Positions 1 to 5,798 of a DNA stretch of 32,082 nucleotides are shown here, one piece after another. The notes under the pieces were generated by a model that saw nothing but the letters and a program-made list of their open reading frames with translations, was not told the DNA's origin and made no database searches. The position numbers were made by a program, and so were the translations under genes. The DNA is taken from positions 1-32,082 of IMG/VR virus record IMGVR_UViG_3300035662_000107; one strand, written 5' to 3'. This DNA comes from a virus. Position 1 is the first letter of the stretch, and every line of letters begins with the position of its first letter.

Positions 1-50
1 TCCACGGCTGGTATCAATACCGAAAGCGCCTCGAAAGCCGCGCTTTGTAA
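1..50 (+). CDS. possible 3' end of an upstream plus-strand gene (partial)
   Basis: One frame entering the window reads HGWYQYRKRLESRAL and stops at TAA 48-50, just upstream of the first plus-strand promoter. That would fit the end of a preceding plus-strand gene. A second frame also stays open until 155, so the assignment rests only on the position of the stop and is weak. No family can be recognised from 15 residues. Confidence 0.25.
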   Translation, partial: HGWYQYRKRLESRAL

Positions 51-78
51 CAATCGACATCGGGCGTGTAAAAAAGAC

Positions 79-106
79 TTGCGCGCTGCGCTGGCTGCGC
101 TATTGT
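79..106 (+). promoter_or_regulatory. sigma70-like promoter, unit 1
   Basis: The -35 box TTGCGC (79-84) and -10 box TATTGT (101-106) are separated by 16 bp. The 14 nt TGCGCTATTGTCTC that ends this promoter is repeated exactly at the unit 3 promoter near 1258-1271. It reads toward the small gene at 153. Confidence 0.6.
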
Positions 107-115
107 CTCCGTACC

Positions 116-133
116 GACACCCCACAGCGGGAC
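116..133 (+). promoter_or_regulatory. conserved leader element, copy 1
   Basis: GACACCCCACAGCGGGAC lies 9 nt after the -10 box, so it should sit at the very 5' end of the transcript. A ribosome binding site (AAGGAG, 140-145) and a GTG start at 153 follow. Three further copies occur at 407, 1285 and 1570. It could be an operator or an RNA leader signal. Confidence 0.7.
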
Positions 134-152
134 GGCAACAAGGAGAGAACCA

Positions 153-371
153 GTGACCACGCGACAGAACTACATCGATTTCTGCCAGGAACATGGAACC
201 GATCCGGTCGAGTACGAAAACCAAGTGCTTTCGATCGGCAGCGAATACTTGCCCGGGTGTGCGCGCCGTGTCCGCGACAGCGGAAAAGCGAGCGCTGCCT
301 ACTGGCGCTGGTTGACAGAGCAGCTGGCTTTGGAAATCATGGAAAACGAGTGCCGACCCAGCTTTGATTGA
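153..371 (+). CDS. small hypothetical early protein (72 aa)
   Basis: No family is recognised. The GTG start at 153 is chosen because AAGGAG lies 7 nt upstream, directly behind the first promoter and leader element. The product is soluble and probably mostly helical, with an aromatic stretch YWRW near residue 50 and an acidic C-terminus. Its TGA stop (369-371) is embedded in the TTGACA -35 box of the next unit, so the end of this gene and the next promoter are fused. A role in early takeover of the host is only a guess based on position. Confidence 0.75.
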   Translation: MTTRQNYIDFCQEHGTDPVEYENQVLSIGSEYLPGCARRVRDSGKASAAYWRWLTEQLALEIMENECRPSFD

Positions 372-396
372 CACGACCTCTCACGCTACATACATC
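368..396 (+). promoter_or_regulatory. sigma70-like promoter, unit 2
   Basis: A consensus -35 box TTGACA (368-373) is followed after 17 bp by a poorer -10 box TACATC (391-396). The -35 overlaps the TGA stop of the preceding gene; the string TTGACACGA recurs in the same position at unit 4 (1533). The -10 is weak, so exact placement is uncertain. Confidence 0.45.
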
Positions 397-406
397 ACGA
401 CCACAC

Positions 407-427
407 GGACACCCCACAGCGGGACCG
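407..427 (+). promoter_or_regulatory. conserved leader element, copy 2
   Basis: Same element as at 116, GGACACCCCACAGCGGGACC then G. It is followed by AGGAGA (430-435) and the ATG at 438. The central variant CACAG is shared with copy 1; copies 3 and 4 carry CGAG instead. Confidence 0.7.
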
Positions 428-437
428 ACAGGAGACC

Positions 438-629
438 ATGACCATGATCATCAGCATCCAAGCGAACCAACTGCGAGTCGGCGACAAGCTCGTGCACATC
501 GAGTACGTGTACAACGAGCGCATCACCAAGCTCACCACGCTGCCAAACGGCAACGTCGAGATAACCATGGGCCGCGGGCGTCGCGTGCGCACCGTGGCGC
601 CCACCACCGAGTGCGGTGTGTCGCGATGA
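438..629 (+). CDS. small beta-rich hypothetical protein (63 aa)
   Basis: Starts at the ATG 2 nt after AGGAGA and the leader element; an in-frame ATG at 444 is an alternative with better spacing. The sequence alternates hydrophobic and polar residues (VGDKLVHIEYV, then VEITMGRGRRVRTV) and looks like a small SH3-like beta barrel with a basic RGRR turn. That is fold inference, not family recognition. Its stop overlaps the start of the next gene (ATGA at 626-629), so the two are translationally coupled. A longer reading frame from 368 runs across this gene in another frame, but its first 86 residues are His/Arg-rich shadow. Confidence 0.75.
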   Translation: MTMIISIQANQLRVGDKLVHIEYVYNERITKLTTLPNGNVEITMGRGRRVRTVAPTTECGVSR

Positions 630-910
630 CCATCTCACGCAAAGCACTCGCATCCATCCGAGCAGCGCTGCACCAGATCGGCGCTGCCATCCGAGACGAG
701 GTGCAGCGGGAGCGCTCCACGCTCATCGGCGCCGAGTACGTGCGTGGCGGCTGCGATGGTGTGTGGATCGTCAAGCTCGACACGGGCAACACCGTGCAGC
801 TGAGGTGCGGTGACCGCTACGCCTTCGTGGCGCGCTCCGAGCTCGACGGCCCGCTGTGGACTCGCCTCGACCGCGTCTACGGCACCACGCCCACGCAAGG
901 CGACGCGTGA
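626..910 (+). CDS. hypothetical protein (94 aa), coupled to upstream gene
   Basis: The real start is the ATG at 626 that overlaps the preceding TGA. An open frame extends back to 368 without a ribosome site and with junk-like composition, so I do not use it. The N-terminal 35 residues look helical and amphipathic; the rest is beta-like (GVWIVKLDTGNTVQLRCGDRY), perhaps a small barrel. No family recognised. The stop overlaps the GTG of the next gene (GTGA 907-910), giving a three-gene cassette under promoter unit 2. Confidence 0.7.
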   Translation: MTISRKALASIRAALHQIGAAIRDEVQRERSTLIGAEYVRGGCDGVWIVKLDTGNTVQLRCGDRYAFVARSELDGPLWTRLDRVYGTTPTQGDA

Positions 911-1179
911 CCACCGACTTCGATGTGCGGCTGCTCGAGCTGGTTGAGCAGCTGCGCGCGGGAGACAACACCATGCGACGAGAATACAACCACGGCCCGC
1001 TCGGCCTGCTACCGAGCACGGGCAAGCAAACAATCAACATCCGCTACAGCCTGCCCGTGGAGCTCGTGGACTGGGTGCGCTCGGAGTCGCAGGCGCTAGG
1101 CATCAGCGCGAGCGAGTTCGTCGAGGCCCAGCTCGACACCGCGCGCGACAACTGGGACGACATCCACAGCGACGACTAG
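907..1179 (+). CDS. ribbon-helix-helix-like DNA-binding protein (90 aa)
   Basis: Residues about 39-75 have the Arc/MetJ/CopG pattern: a short beta strand (QTINIRYSLP), a first helix (VELVDWVRSESQALG) and a second helix after ISASEFVEAQL. In this family the strand pairs in a dimer and contacts the DNA major groove, usually as a repressor. The GTG start at 907 overlaps the previous stop. An internal ATG at 973, with GGGAG at 960-964, could give a 68-residue form keeping the whole domain. The C-terminus is acidic. As the only evident DNA-binding protein in the early block, it is a candidate regulator of the repeated elements; that is inference. Confidence 0.7.
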   Translation: MTTDFDVRLLELVEQLRAGDNTMRREYNHGPLGLLPSTGKQTINIRYSLPVELVDWVRSESQALGISASEFVEAQLDTARDNWDDIHSDD

Positions 1180-1200
1180 TCAAGCGCAAAGCGACGTCGC

Positions 1201-1238
1201 AAAAAAACCCACTCATTTGCCATGGGCGCGTTTTTTTT
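1201..1238 (+). terminator. putative terminator between early units
   Basis: An A-run (1201-1207) and CCCA face TGGG (1223-1226) and a run of eight T (1231-1238), interrupted by a CGCG bulge. A perfect 10-bp dyad GCGACGTCGC lies immediately upstream. The T-tract and the following fresh promoter at 1241 support termination, but the stem is imperfect. Confidence 0.4.
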
Positions 1239-1240
1239 AC

Positions 1241-1268
1241 TTGCGCATTCAAGCCGATGCGCTATTGT
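1241..1268 (+). promoter_or_regulatory. sigma70-like promoter, unit 3
   Basis: TTGCGC (1241-1246), 16-bp spacer, TATTGT (1263-1268): the same boxes and spacing as unit 1 at 79, and identical over the 14 nt around the -10. It follows the terminator-like T-run directly. Confidence 0.6.
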
Positions 1269-1284
1269 CTCTCTTGTCAACAGC

Positions 1285-1304
1285 GGACACCCCGAGCGGG
1301 ACCG
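1285..1304 (+). promoter_or_regulatory. conserved leader element, copy 3
   Basis: GGACACCCCGAGCGGGACCG, identical over 20 nt to copy 4 at 1570. It lies 16 nt after the -10 box and is followed by AAGGAG (1313-1318) and the ATG at 1327. Confidence 0.7.
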
Positions 1305-1326
1305 CGACAACCAAGGAGCCGACACC

Positions 1327-1536
1327 ATGAAGAATGCATCCGCCATCGCCATCGCCCGCAAGATGCTCAAGATCGACATGGACGCCTGGAAGCGCGAAGG
1401 ATTTTATGGCAACATGAGCCACGAGTGCGAGTGGCACGACCGCACCATCTGCGAGCTCGTGGGCCGCAAGATGCGCGAGCAGAGCCTGAGCGACGTGCGC
1501 CGCGCATACGAGAGCATCATGCGCTCGATGGCTTGA
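1327..1536 (+). CDS. small hypothetical protein (69 aa)
   Basis: The start is the ATG at 1327, behind AAGGAG and leader copy 3; an open frame back to 1222 reads through the promoter and leader and is rejected. The product is basic and mainly helical, with a CEWHDRTIC stretch near residues 36-44 that could hold a metal, though this is weak. The TGA stop (1534-1536) is embedded in the TTGACA box of the next promoter, as seen for the first gene. Function unknown. Confidence 0.75.
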   Translation: MKNASAIAIARKMLKIDMDAWKREGFYGNMSHECEWHDRTICELVGRKMREQSLSDVRRAYESIMRSMA

Positions 1537-1560
1537 CACGAGCAGCCGCTAAGCTACTAT
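1533..1560 (+). promoter_or_regulatory. sigma70-like promoter, unit 4
   Basis: Consensus TTGACA (1533-1538), 16-bp spacer, TACTAT (1555-1560). This is the best match of the four promoters. Its -35 contains the stop codon of the upstream gene. Confidence 0.65.
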
Positions 1561-1569
1561 CTCACCAAC

Positions 1570-1589
1570 GGACACCCCGAGCGGGACCG
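1570..1589 (+). promoter_or_regulatory. conserved leader element, copy 4
   Basis: GGACACCCCGAGCGGGACCG starts 9 nt after the -10 box and is followed by CAGGAGA (1597-1603) and the ATG at 1610. It is identical to copy 3. Confidence 0.7.
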
Positions 1590-1609
1590 CTACAATCAGG
1601 AGACCGACC

Positions 1610-2017
1610 ATGGACAAGCTCAGCATCCGCAACCACGTGTATTCCACCGGCAGCTCGTACGCTCAGACCAAGAGCGTTACGCCGTGGCAACAGCGCCTCG
1701 CGCCCAGCGCCGGCAGCGCGTACCAGCCCGAGCCGCCGCGCGATGCGGTGCTCGAGATGATCGTAGTGATGGACAACCCCGTCACCGGCTACGGTGTTGA
1801 GTACGAGGTTCTGATCTGCGCAGACCTGATTCCTGCGCAAAACGGCGGCATGTGGGACCCCAGCTGGCCCGCCCACTTCGGCGAGGCCGAGGCATGGTAT
1901 CACCGCGAGAACCGAGGCTGGAAGCGCCTCGAGCTCGACAGGCAGGGCGTGGCTCAGGTGGAGCGCGAGCTTGAGCGCGAGATGAGCTACATCGAGGTAT
2001 ACGGCCGCGGGCCATGA
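1610..2017 (+). CDS. hypothetical protein (135 aa), last plus-strand gene
   Basis: The start is set by CAGGAGA and leader copy 4. The first 45 residues are polar and probably disordered (Ser, Gln, Pro). The middle is a mixed beta region with DAVLEMIVVMDN and YEVLICADLIP, and the C-terminal 45 residues are Trp/Glu/Arg-rich and probably helical. No known family is recognised. It is the largest of the leader-controlled genes and is followed by the convergent hairpin at 2041-2065. Confidence 0.8.
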   Translation: MDKLSIRNHVYSTGSSYAQTKSVTPWQQRLAPSAGSAYQPEPPRDAVLEMIVVMDNPVTGYGVEYEVLICADLIPAQNGGMWDPSWPAHFGEAEAWYHRENRGWKRLELDRQGVAQVERELEREMSYIEVYGRGP

Positions 2018-2040
2018 CTCGCTAGGCCACAAAAGCACGA

Positions 2041-2065
2041 AGCGCCCAGGTCATGCCTGGGCGTT
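2041..2065. terminator. bidirectional hairpin terminator between converging operons
   Basis: CGCCCAGG (2043-2050) and CCTGGGCG (2056-2063) form an 8-bp GC-rich stem with a 5-nt loop. It is followed by TTGTCGTTT on the plus strand and by CTTCGTGCTTTTGTG on the minus strand. It sits between the last plus gene (ends 2017) and the last minus gene (ends 2107), where a shared terminator would be expected. The U-tracts are broken, so strength is uncertain. Confidence 0.7.
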
Positions 2066-2106
2066 GTCGTTTGTGGGCAACGTGTAAGCTTAGCTTGCCG
2101 GTTGGG

Positions 2107-2385
2107 TCAACTCCATTTTTCGCGGTCGCTCCAGTAGGCCGCGCTCAGCTTGCCCTTGGCGATGTTCTTGGCGTGCCGAGCCTTGAACGATGCCCTGCGA
2201 GCTTTTGCCGAGGCCGACTCGCCCTCTCGAGGTGGCGAGCCCTTGGTGCCCTGCTCGCCGAACCTGATTAGCTTGATCACGTCGCCCTCTTTCGCGAGCA
2301 CGGCGTGGCTCTTGGTCGGGTGATTGGGCGTGCGCTTGGGCTTGTTGTAGCCCTCGAACCTCTCTCCTCGGTACTCAAGAGCCAT
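2107..2385 (-). CDS. DUF6321-like small basic protein (92 aa)
   Basis: The sequence carries the run HAVLAKEGDVIKLIRFGEQG followed by SFKARHAKNIAKGKLSAAYW. I recognise this as the conserved core of the DUF6321 phage family, whose function is unknown. The protein is highly basic and fits the usual short length. It is the last gene of the minus-strand operon, 9 nt after the previous stop. Assignment is by memory of the conserved residues, not a search. Confidence 0.75.
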   Translation of the reverse strand: MALEYRGERFEGYNKPKRTPNHPTKSHAVLAKEGDVIKLIRFGEQGTKGSPPREGESASAKARRASFKARHAKNIAKGKLSAAYWSDREKWS

Positions 2386-2394
2386 GATGCCTCC

Positions 2395-2937
2395 TCACCT
2401 TGCCTTGACGAGCACGACGGTCATCGAGTAGTCGACGTGCGCCGCGTTGTGCTTGGTCGTGCCGCCGCGCTGCACGATCGAGCCAGGGTCACGCGAGCGC
2501 AGGTAGAAGCCGAAGATGGCCGTGCGGCCCACGGGCGCCTGCACCCAGTGCTTGCCGATGGTCCACGGCATCTGCCCCGCCTCGAGCTGCGCGAGCTTCA
2601 GCGCGACGCACGCGTCGTGGCGCCGCGCCCACTCAGGGCTCGACATGCGGTGGTCGGGCGGCTGCGCGCACATCGACACGATGCGCACCTGCGGGTCGCG
2701 CGCGATGGCATCGCACTCTGCCGCAGTGGGTAGCCTGGCGCCGAGCTCTACCGCGACCTCACGCGCACGGCGCTCGCTCGCACGCGCCCACACGATGCCA
2801 TGCTCGGCCTCAGGCCCGGTGGTGCGTAGCGGCTCGCGCGTCACGAGCAGGCCAGGCAGCGCCGCGAGCTCGACCCACTCAGGCGCGCCAAAGTGCTCCA
2901 GCGCAGTCTCGTAGCGCCCGACGTTGGCCAGGCTCAC
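2395..2937 (-). CDS. hypothetical phage protein (180 aa)
   Basis: No family is recognised with confidence. The chain is soluble, with several Trp and His and a patterned C-terminal half (KHWVQAP, then AIFGFYLR, then VDYSMTVVLVKAR) that suggests a compact beta domain. It overlaps the upstream gene by ATGA at 2934-2937. It follows small beta-rich tail-tip-type proteins, so a role in the tail tip or host interaction is possible, but an enzyme cannot be excluded. Confidence 0.7.
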   Translation of the reverse strand: MSLANVGRYETALEHFGAPEWVELAALPGLLVTREPLRTTGPEAEHGIVWARASERRAREVAVELGARLPTAAECDAIARDPQVRIVSMCAQPPDHRMSSPEWARRHDACVALKLAQLEAGQMPWTIGKHWVQAPVGRTAIFGFYLRSRDPGSIVQRGGTTKHNAAHVDYSMTVVLVKAR

Positions 2938-3137
2938 GACAGCCTCATCGCGCCGTCAGCCGTCACGGCGATGGGCATCAGCACGCCAGCGCTCGTGCGG
3001 CCATACACGAGCACGCCAGGGCCCTTGGCAAGCGTCACGCTAGGCGTGCCTGCGTCGGCAATGGATAGCTCGCCCGTAGCCGTCACGCGAAGCGCGACCT
3101 GGGGACCGGTAGAGGTGCGACCGAAGGAGGGGAGCAT
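2934..3137 (-). CDS. small repeat protein related to the LamG protein N-terminus (67 aa)
   Basis: The protein is two copies of a short beta motif: FGRTSTGPQVALRVTATGEL and YGRTSAGVLMPIAVTADG. The same motif opens the next upstream protein (YGRDASGNQVPLLVDGSG). This looks like an attachment or trimerisation module shared by tail-tip proteins, and the gene may have arisen by duplication of that module. It starts 3 nt after the stop of the LamG-like gene. Function is inferred only from this shared motif. Confidence 0.7.
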   Translation of the reverse strand: MLPSFGRTSTGPQVALRVTATGELSIADAGTPSVTLAKGPGVLVYGRTSAGVLMPIAVTADGAMRLS

Positions 3138-3140
3138 AGA

Positions 3141-4061
3141 TCAAGCCGCCTTCAATAGAAGCGTGTTGTCGCGAATCTGCGATGCTGTTTTGGCACTATT
3201 GGTTAAGCTAACCCAACCTACGATTCCGGCTCCTCCCAACAAAAGAGCCAGTTGTGTGAATGGGTTTGTGAATGCTGCAAAAGAGCCGAGCGAAATGCTG
3301 CTTGTGCCACCTGCCGCTGATGAAACGACAAATCCGTCTACGTACAGAGTTAAAGTTACTGCCGACGAATTTGTCCTGTCTAGCACGATCGCCAAGTGAA
3401 CAGGTCTTGATGTAATCAATCCAGCCGGTATTCCAATCGTGCCAACCGTACTGCCTGCTCGCTGAACTTCCAAACTAAACCCAATGTTAGAACCTCCGGT
3501 CGAAGTGCTAGTGATGTTGATAGCATTCGCGCCGATTCCAAAGTCATTCAAGATTAGTGGAAAAGTTCTTCCTACTACTACGATCCAAGAAAAGTCAAGT
3601 TGCAAGTACGCCTCAATCGTAATCGAGCTATTTTGCCATGCGGCGCTGAACGTATTTGCAGCGGTTAGCACTCCTTCGCTTGAGCTGTTGATTGCATATC
3701 CGCGAAGCCCGGTGCGTCCAGATGTCCACAATCCTTGGCTGGAAGGCGTAGTGCCTGGTGATGTGCTTCCTGCCGTTGCCTGTGCTGCACCTGCGGTGCC
3801 TTGATTTGCATATGGTCCAGCGCCGGATGGGATCCACGTGTAATCACCAACCGATGGCAAGCTGCCACCATTCCTTAATGTTCCAGAAGATAACGTGAGA
3901 CCTGTGCCGACGTTGACCGCCGTGCCATCGCCTGCGGTAAGCTGCGAGCTGGTGCCAGGCCACGATGCGCCGCCACCACCGCTCGTCTGCACGATGCCGC
4001 TGCCATCCACGAGGAGCGGCACCTGGTTTCCACTTGCGTCTCTGCCATAGAGTAGAGTCAT
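3141..4061 (-). CDS. LamG/concanavalin-like putative receptor-binding protein (306 aa)
   Basis: Residues 1-25 carry a GRxASG beta motif shared with the neighbouring 67-aa protein, then a Gly/Ser-rich linker. From about residue 90 the sequence has LamG-type features: SITIEAYLQL, HLAIVLDRTNSSAVTLTLYVDG, and a closing VGWVSLTNSAKTASQI. LamG folds bind glycans or glycoproteins, so this is a candidate host-surface adhesin or accessory fibre. The start is supported by GAGGAG just upstream. The DNA is visibly more AT-rich than neighbouring genes, which suggests later acquisition. It lies after the lysis genes, apart from the main fibre. Confidence 0.75.
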   Translation of the reverse strand: MTLLYGRDASGNQVPLLVDGSGIVQTSGGGGASWPGTSSQLTAGDGTAVNVGTGLTLSSGTLRNGGSLPSVGDYTWIPSGAGPYANQGTAGAAQATAGSTSPGTTPSSQGLWTSGRTGLRGYAINSSSEGVLTAANTFSAAWQNSSITIEAYLQLDFSWIVVVGRTFPLILNDFGIGANAINITSTSTGGSNIGFSLEVQRAGSTVGTIGIPAGLITSRPVHLAIVLDRTNSSAVTLTLYVDGFVVSSAAGGTSSISLGSFAAFTNPFTQLALLLGGAGIVGWVSLTNSAKTASQIRDNTLLLKAA

Positions 4062-4073
4062 GGTCTTAGCTCC

Positions 4074-4250
4074 TCAATCGTTGTAGCTCTCGCGCTTGGA
4101 CAGGTCGTCATCGTCGCCCACGAAGCGCATGCGCGGGCGCTCGTGGGGCTCAGGCTGTGCGAGCATGGTGCGCACCCAGTCGAGCAGCGGCTCTACGCCA
4201 CGCGCAAGCGCAGCGGCACGCAGCTCGGACTGCGCAGCCCGCGAGAGCAT
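4074..4250 (-). CDS. short hypothetical protein (58 aa)
   Basis: This short gene fills the gap between the transglycosylase and the LamG gene. It begins at an ATG that shares its A with the preceding TGA (TGATG, 4252-4248), the coupling style used throughout this operon. The product begins MLSRAAQSELRAAALARG and ends in an acidic segment GDDDDLSKRE. It is probably a single helix with a charged tail. No family recognised. Confidence 0.65.
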   Translation of the reverse strand: MLSRAAQSELRAAALARGVEPLLDWVRTMLAQPEPHERPRMRFVGDDDDLSKRESYND

Positions 4251-4990
4251 CACTTGCCGCCGCTCAGCGCATCGTTGCGCGCGTCGTGCATGGCCCTGCT
4301 CGCATCGGGTGCGGCCACCTTGCGTAGCTCCAGCTGCTGGCTCTGCAGCGCGGCCACGATGGCCTCGACCGCGACGCCCAAGGCCTTCGCAAACGCTTCG
4401 ATCAACGATGCATCCATCTCTTGCTCCTCTTCGATCTCGACCCAGCCAGCAGCCTCGCTCGTGCGCAAGATGCTCAGCACGCGCGCTCGCACATCGCCAG
4501 CGGTGATGCGCCCGTCGCGGTTGCCGTCGAGCCCACTGTTTTGCGCATAGACTCGACCGCGCGTGAACTTGGCATTGGGCACGAACTCGGTGGAGTCCTT
4601 CTCGCCGATGAGAAACGAGTCAGGCTTGCCTACGCCGGACGGCCAAAAGACTTGCAGATACGCATCACCAGGCATGCGCCACTTGGGCATGCGCGCGAGG
4701 TACGCCTTGACGTAGTCGAGCTGCTGCACGGCGCTCATGGCTGCGAGTTGATCGGTGGTGGTGCCAAGCATCTTGGCCGTGCTGGGCATAAACTGGATCA
4801 GCCCCGTGGCGCCGCCGCTTGGATTGCGCACGCTGGGCGACCACGTCCACGACGACTCAAACCCCATGAGCGACGCGAGCTCGCCCGGTGGGATGCCCAC
4901 GTCGATCGCGACCTGATAGAGCTTGCGTCGAAACTCGGGCGTCGTGCGCTGGATAAGATTTTTTACCTTAGGAAGCTTTCGAGCAGTCAC
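4250..4990 (-). CDS. SLT-family lytic transglycosylase with EF-hand loop (246 aa)
   Basis: The N-terminal half is a soluble lytic transglycosylase domain: catalytic Glu45 in GFESSW, then the SGGATGLIQFMPST block at 58-71. Such enzymes cleave the MurNAc-GlcNAc bond of peptidoglycan. Residues 155-166 form a 12-residue EF-hand/dockerin-type loop with D155, N157, D159, G160, I162 and D166. A Glu-rich stretch and an Ala/Leu helix follow. No signal peptide is seen. The GTG start at 4990 overlaps the previous stop (GTGA); an open frame to 5095 is rejected. It could be the endolysin or a virion-associated enzyme for genome entry. Confidence 0.8.
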   Translation of the reverse strand: MTARKLPKVKNLIQRTTPEFRRKLYQVAIDVGIPPGELASLMGFESSWTWSPSVRNPSGGATGLIQFMPSTAKMLGTTTDQLAAMSAVQQLDYVKAYLARMPKWRMPGDAYLQVFWPSGVGKPDSFLIGEKDSTEFVPNAKFTRGRVYAQNSGLDGNRDGRITAGDVRARVLSILRTSEAAGWVEIEEEQEMDASLIEAFAKALGVAVEAIVAALQSQQLELRKVAAPDASRAMHDARNDALSGGK

Positions 4991-5232
4991 TGCACCACCT
5001 CCTCGCGTCGAATCACCGTACCGCATGCGATGCACAGCGTGACGCCGTCTCCTATCTCGAGCGTCTGCGCATGGTACACCTTGCGCGCGTCCCATGTCTC
5101 GCGGAACGCATCACCAACGATACAGATGGCGTCGTCGCTCGAGGTGGCACCACGAGGCGCGTGCAACACGTGGAGCCTGTACGGCAAGCCCACGTGGTCG
5201 TAGTAGGACACGTTCGCGCCGACGTTGATCAC
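4987..5232 (-). CDS. small hypothetical CxxC protein in the lysis region (81 aa)
   Basis: I choose the GTG at 5232, overlapping the previous stop as GTGA; an ATG at 5268 is an alternative that would overlap the upstream gene by 40 nt. The protein is beta-rich (VSYYDHVGLPYRLHVLHAP) and ends with TLCIACGTVIRREE, a CxxC that could bind a metal or form a disulphide. It sits between two peptidoglycan-lytic genes, so it may be an accessory or inhibitor, but nothing in the sequence proves this. Confidence 0.6.
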   Translation of the reverse strand: MINVGANVSYYDHVGLPYRLHVLHAPRGATSSDDAICIVGDAFRETWDARKVYHAQTLEIGDGVTLCIACGTVIRREEVVQ

Positions 5233-5798
5233 GGTTTCTTCGGGCTCCACGCTTCGACGGTGTGCCATCTGTCCCAGCGTGCGGCGGCGCCGCGGAGCCC
5301 TGTAGCGCATGTCCCTCGCATGTACGCGCTGAGCCTGTCGCGCGTCTCTAGTTTGCGGCACATCGAAAGAGAGCCCACGGCCAGCGCCAACGCCTTGCGC
5401 GCTGCGAGCTTTCGGTCGGCCTGCAGCATGACACCCGTCACGCGCGAGCCATCGGCCTTGGTGTACGCCTTGAGCTGCCACACGCTGTAGCTGGTGCCAC
5501 CATCGCAGCGCGACCACCACCCACCGCCTGGCTTGCCTCGGTAGCAAGGCCCCACGTCCACATCCTGTGAGAGCGCGCTCTCCTCGAGCGCCAGCGCAAG
5601 CAGCAGCGCGGCTTCGCTCTTGTCGCTGAGCCCCGTGCCGTTTACGTTGAGTGCCGCGGCTTCGATGGCCTCTGCGATGGCCTGATAGCGCGTGCGCGCC
5701 TCGGCCTCGGTCTCGTTCCAACCAGGAAACTTGCGCGCTCCAGACGGTGGCGCGAACGCCATCATCGCAGCCACGAGCCACGTCACTAGCGAGCTCAC
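5229..5798 (-). CDS. secreted lysozyme/transglycosylase-like protein (189 aa)
   Basis: Residues 1-20 form a hydrophobic signal peptide or anchor (SSLVTWLVAAMMAFAPPSGA), pointing to export. The mature part resembles the lysozyme-like fold of lytic transglycosylases: a helix with LALALEESAL (Glu72/73, candidate catalytic acid), then GGTSYSVWQLKAY in the place of the usual SxGxxQ block, and SAYMRGTC near the end. Four Cys residues suggest a disulphide-bonded periplasmic form. The GTG start at 5798 overlaps the lipoprotein stop; the longer frame to 5990 is an Arg/His-rich shadow. With a second lytic enzyme downstream, either could be the main endolysin. Confidence 0.65.
   Translation of the reverse strand: MSSLVTWLVAAMMAFAPPSGARKFPGWNETEAEARTRYQAIAEAIEAAALNVNGTGLSDKSEAALLLALALEESALSQDVDVGPCYRGKPGGGWWSRCDGGTSYSVWQLKAYTKADGSRVTGVMLQADRKLAARKALALAVGSLSMCRKLETRDRLSAYMRGTCATGLRGAAARWDRWHTVEAWSPKKP

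Noticed and set aside
23-46. AAAGCGC/GCGCTTT hairpin near the left edge
   Set aside because: No T-run follows, and it may lie in the end of a coding region; too weak to call a terminator.
368-625. 86-residue N-terminal extension of the gene at 626
   Set aside because: His/Arg/Pro-rich, runs through promoter and leader of unit 2, and a coupled ATG exists at 626.
1257-1760. 167-aa plus-strand frame across two small genes
   Set aside because: Overlaps promoters, leaders and both real genes in another frame, with Arg-rich shadow composition.
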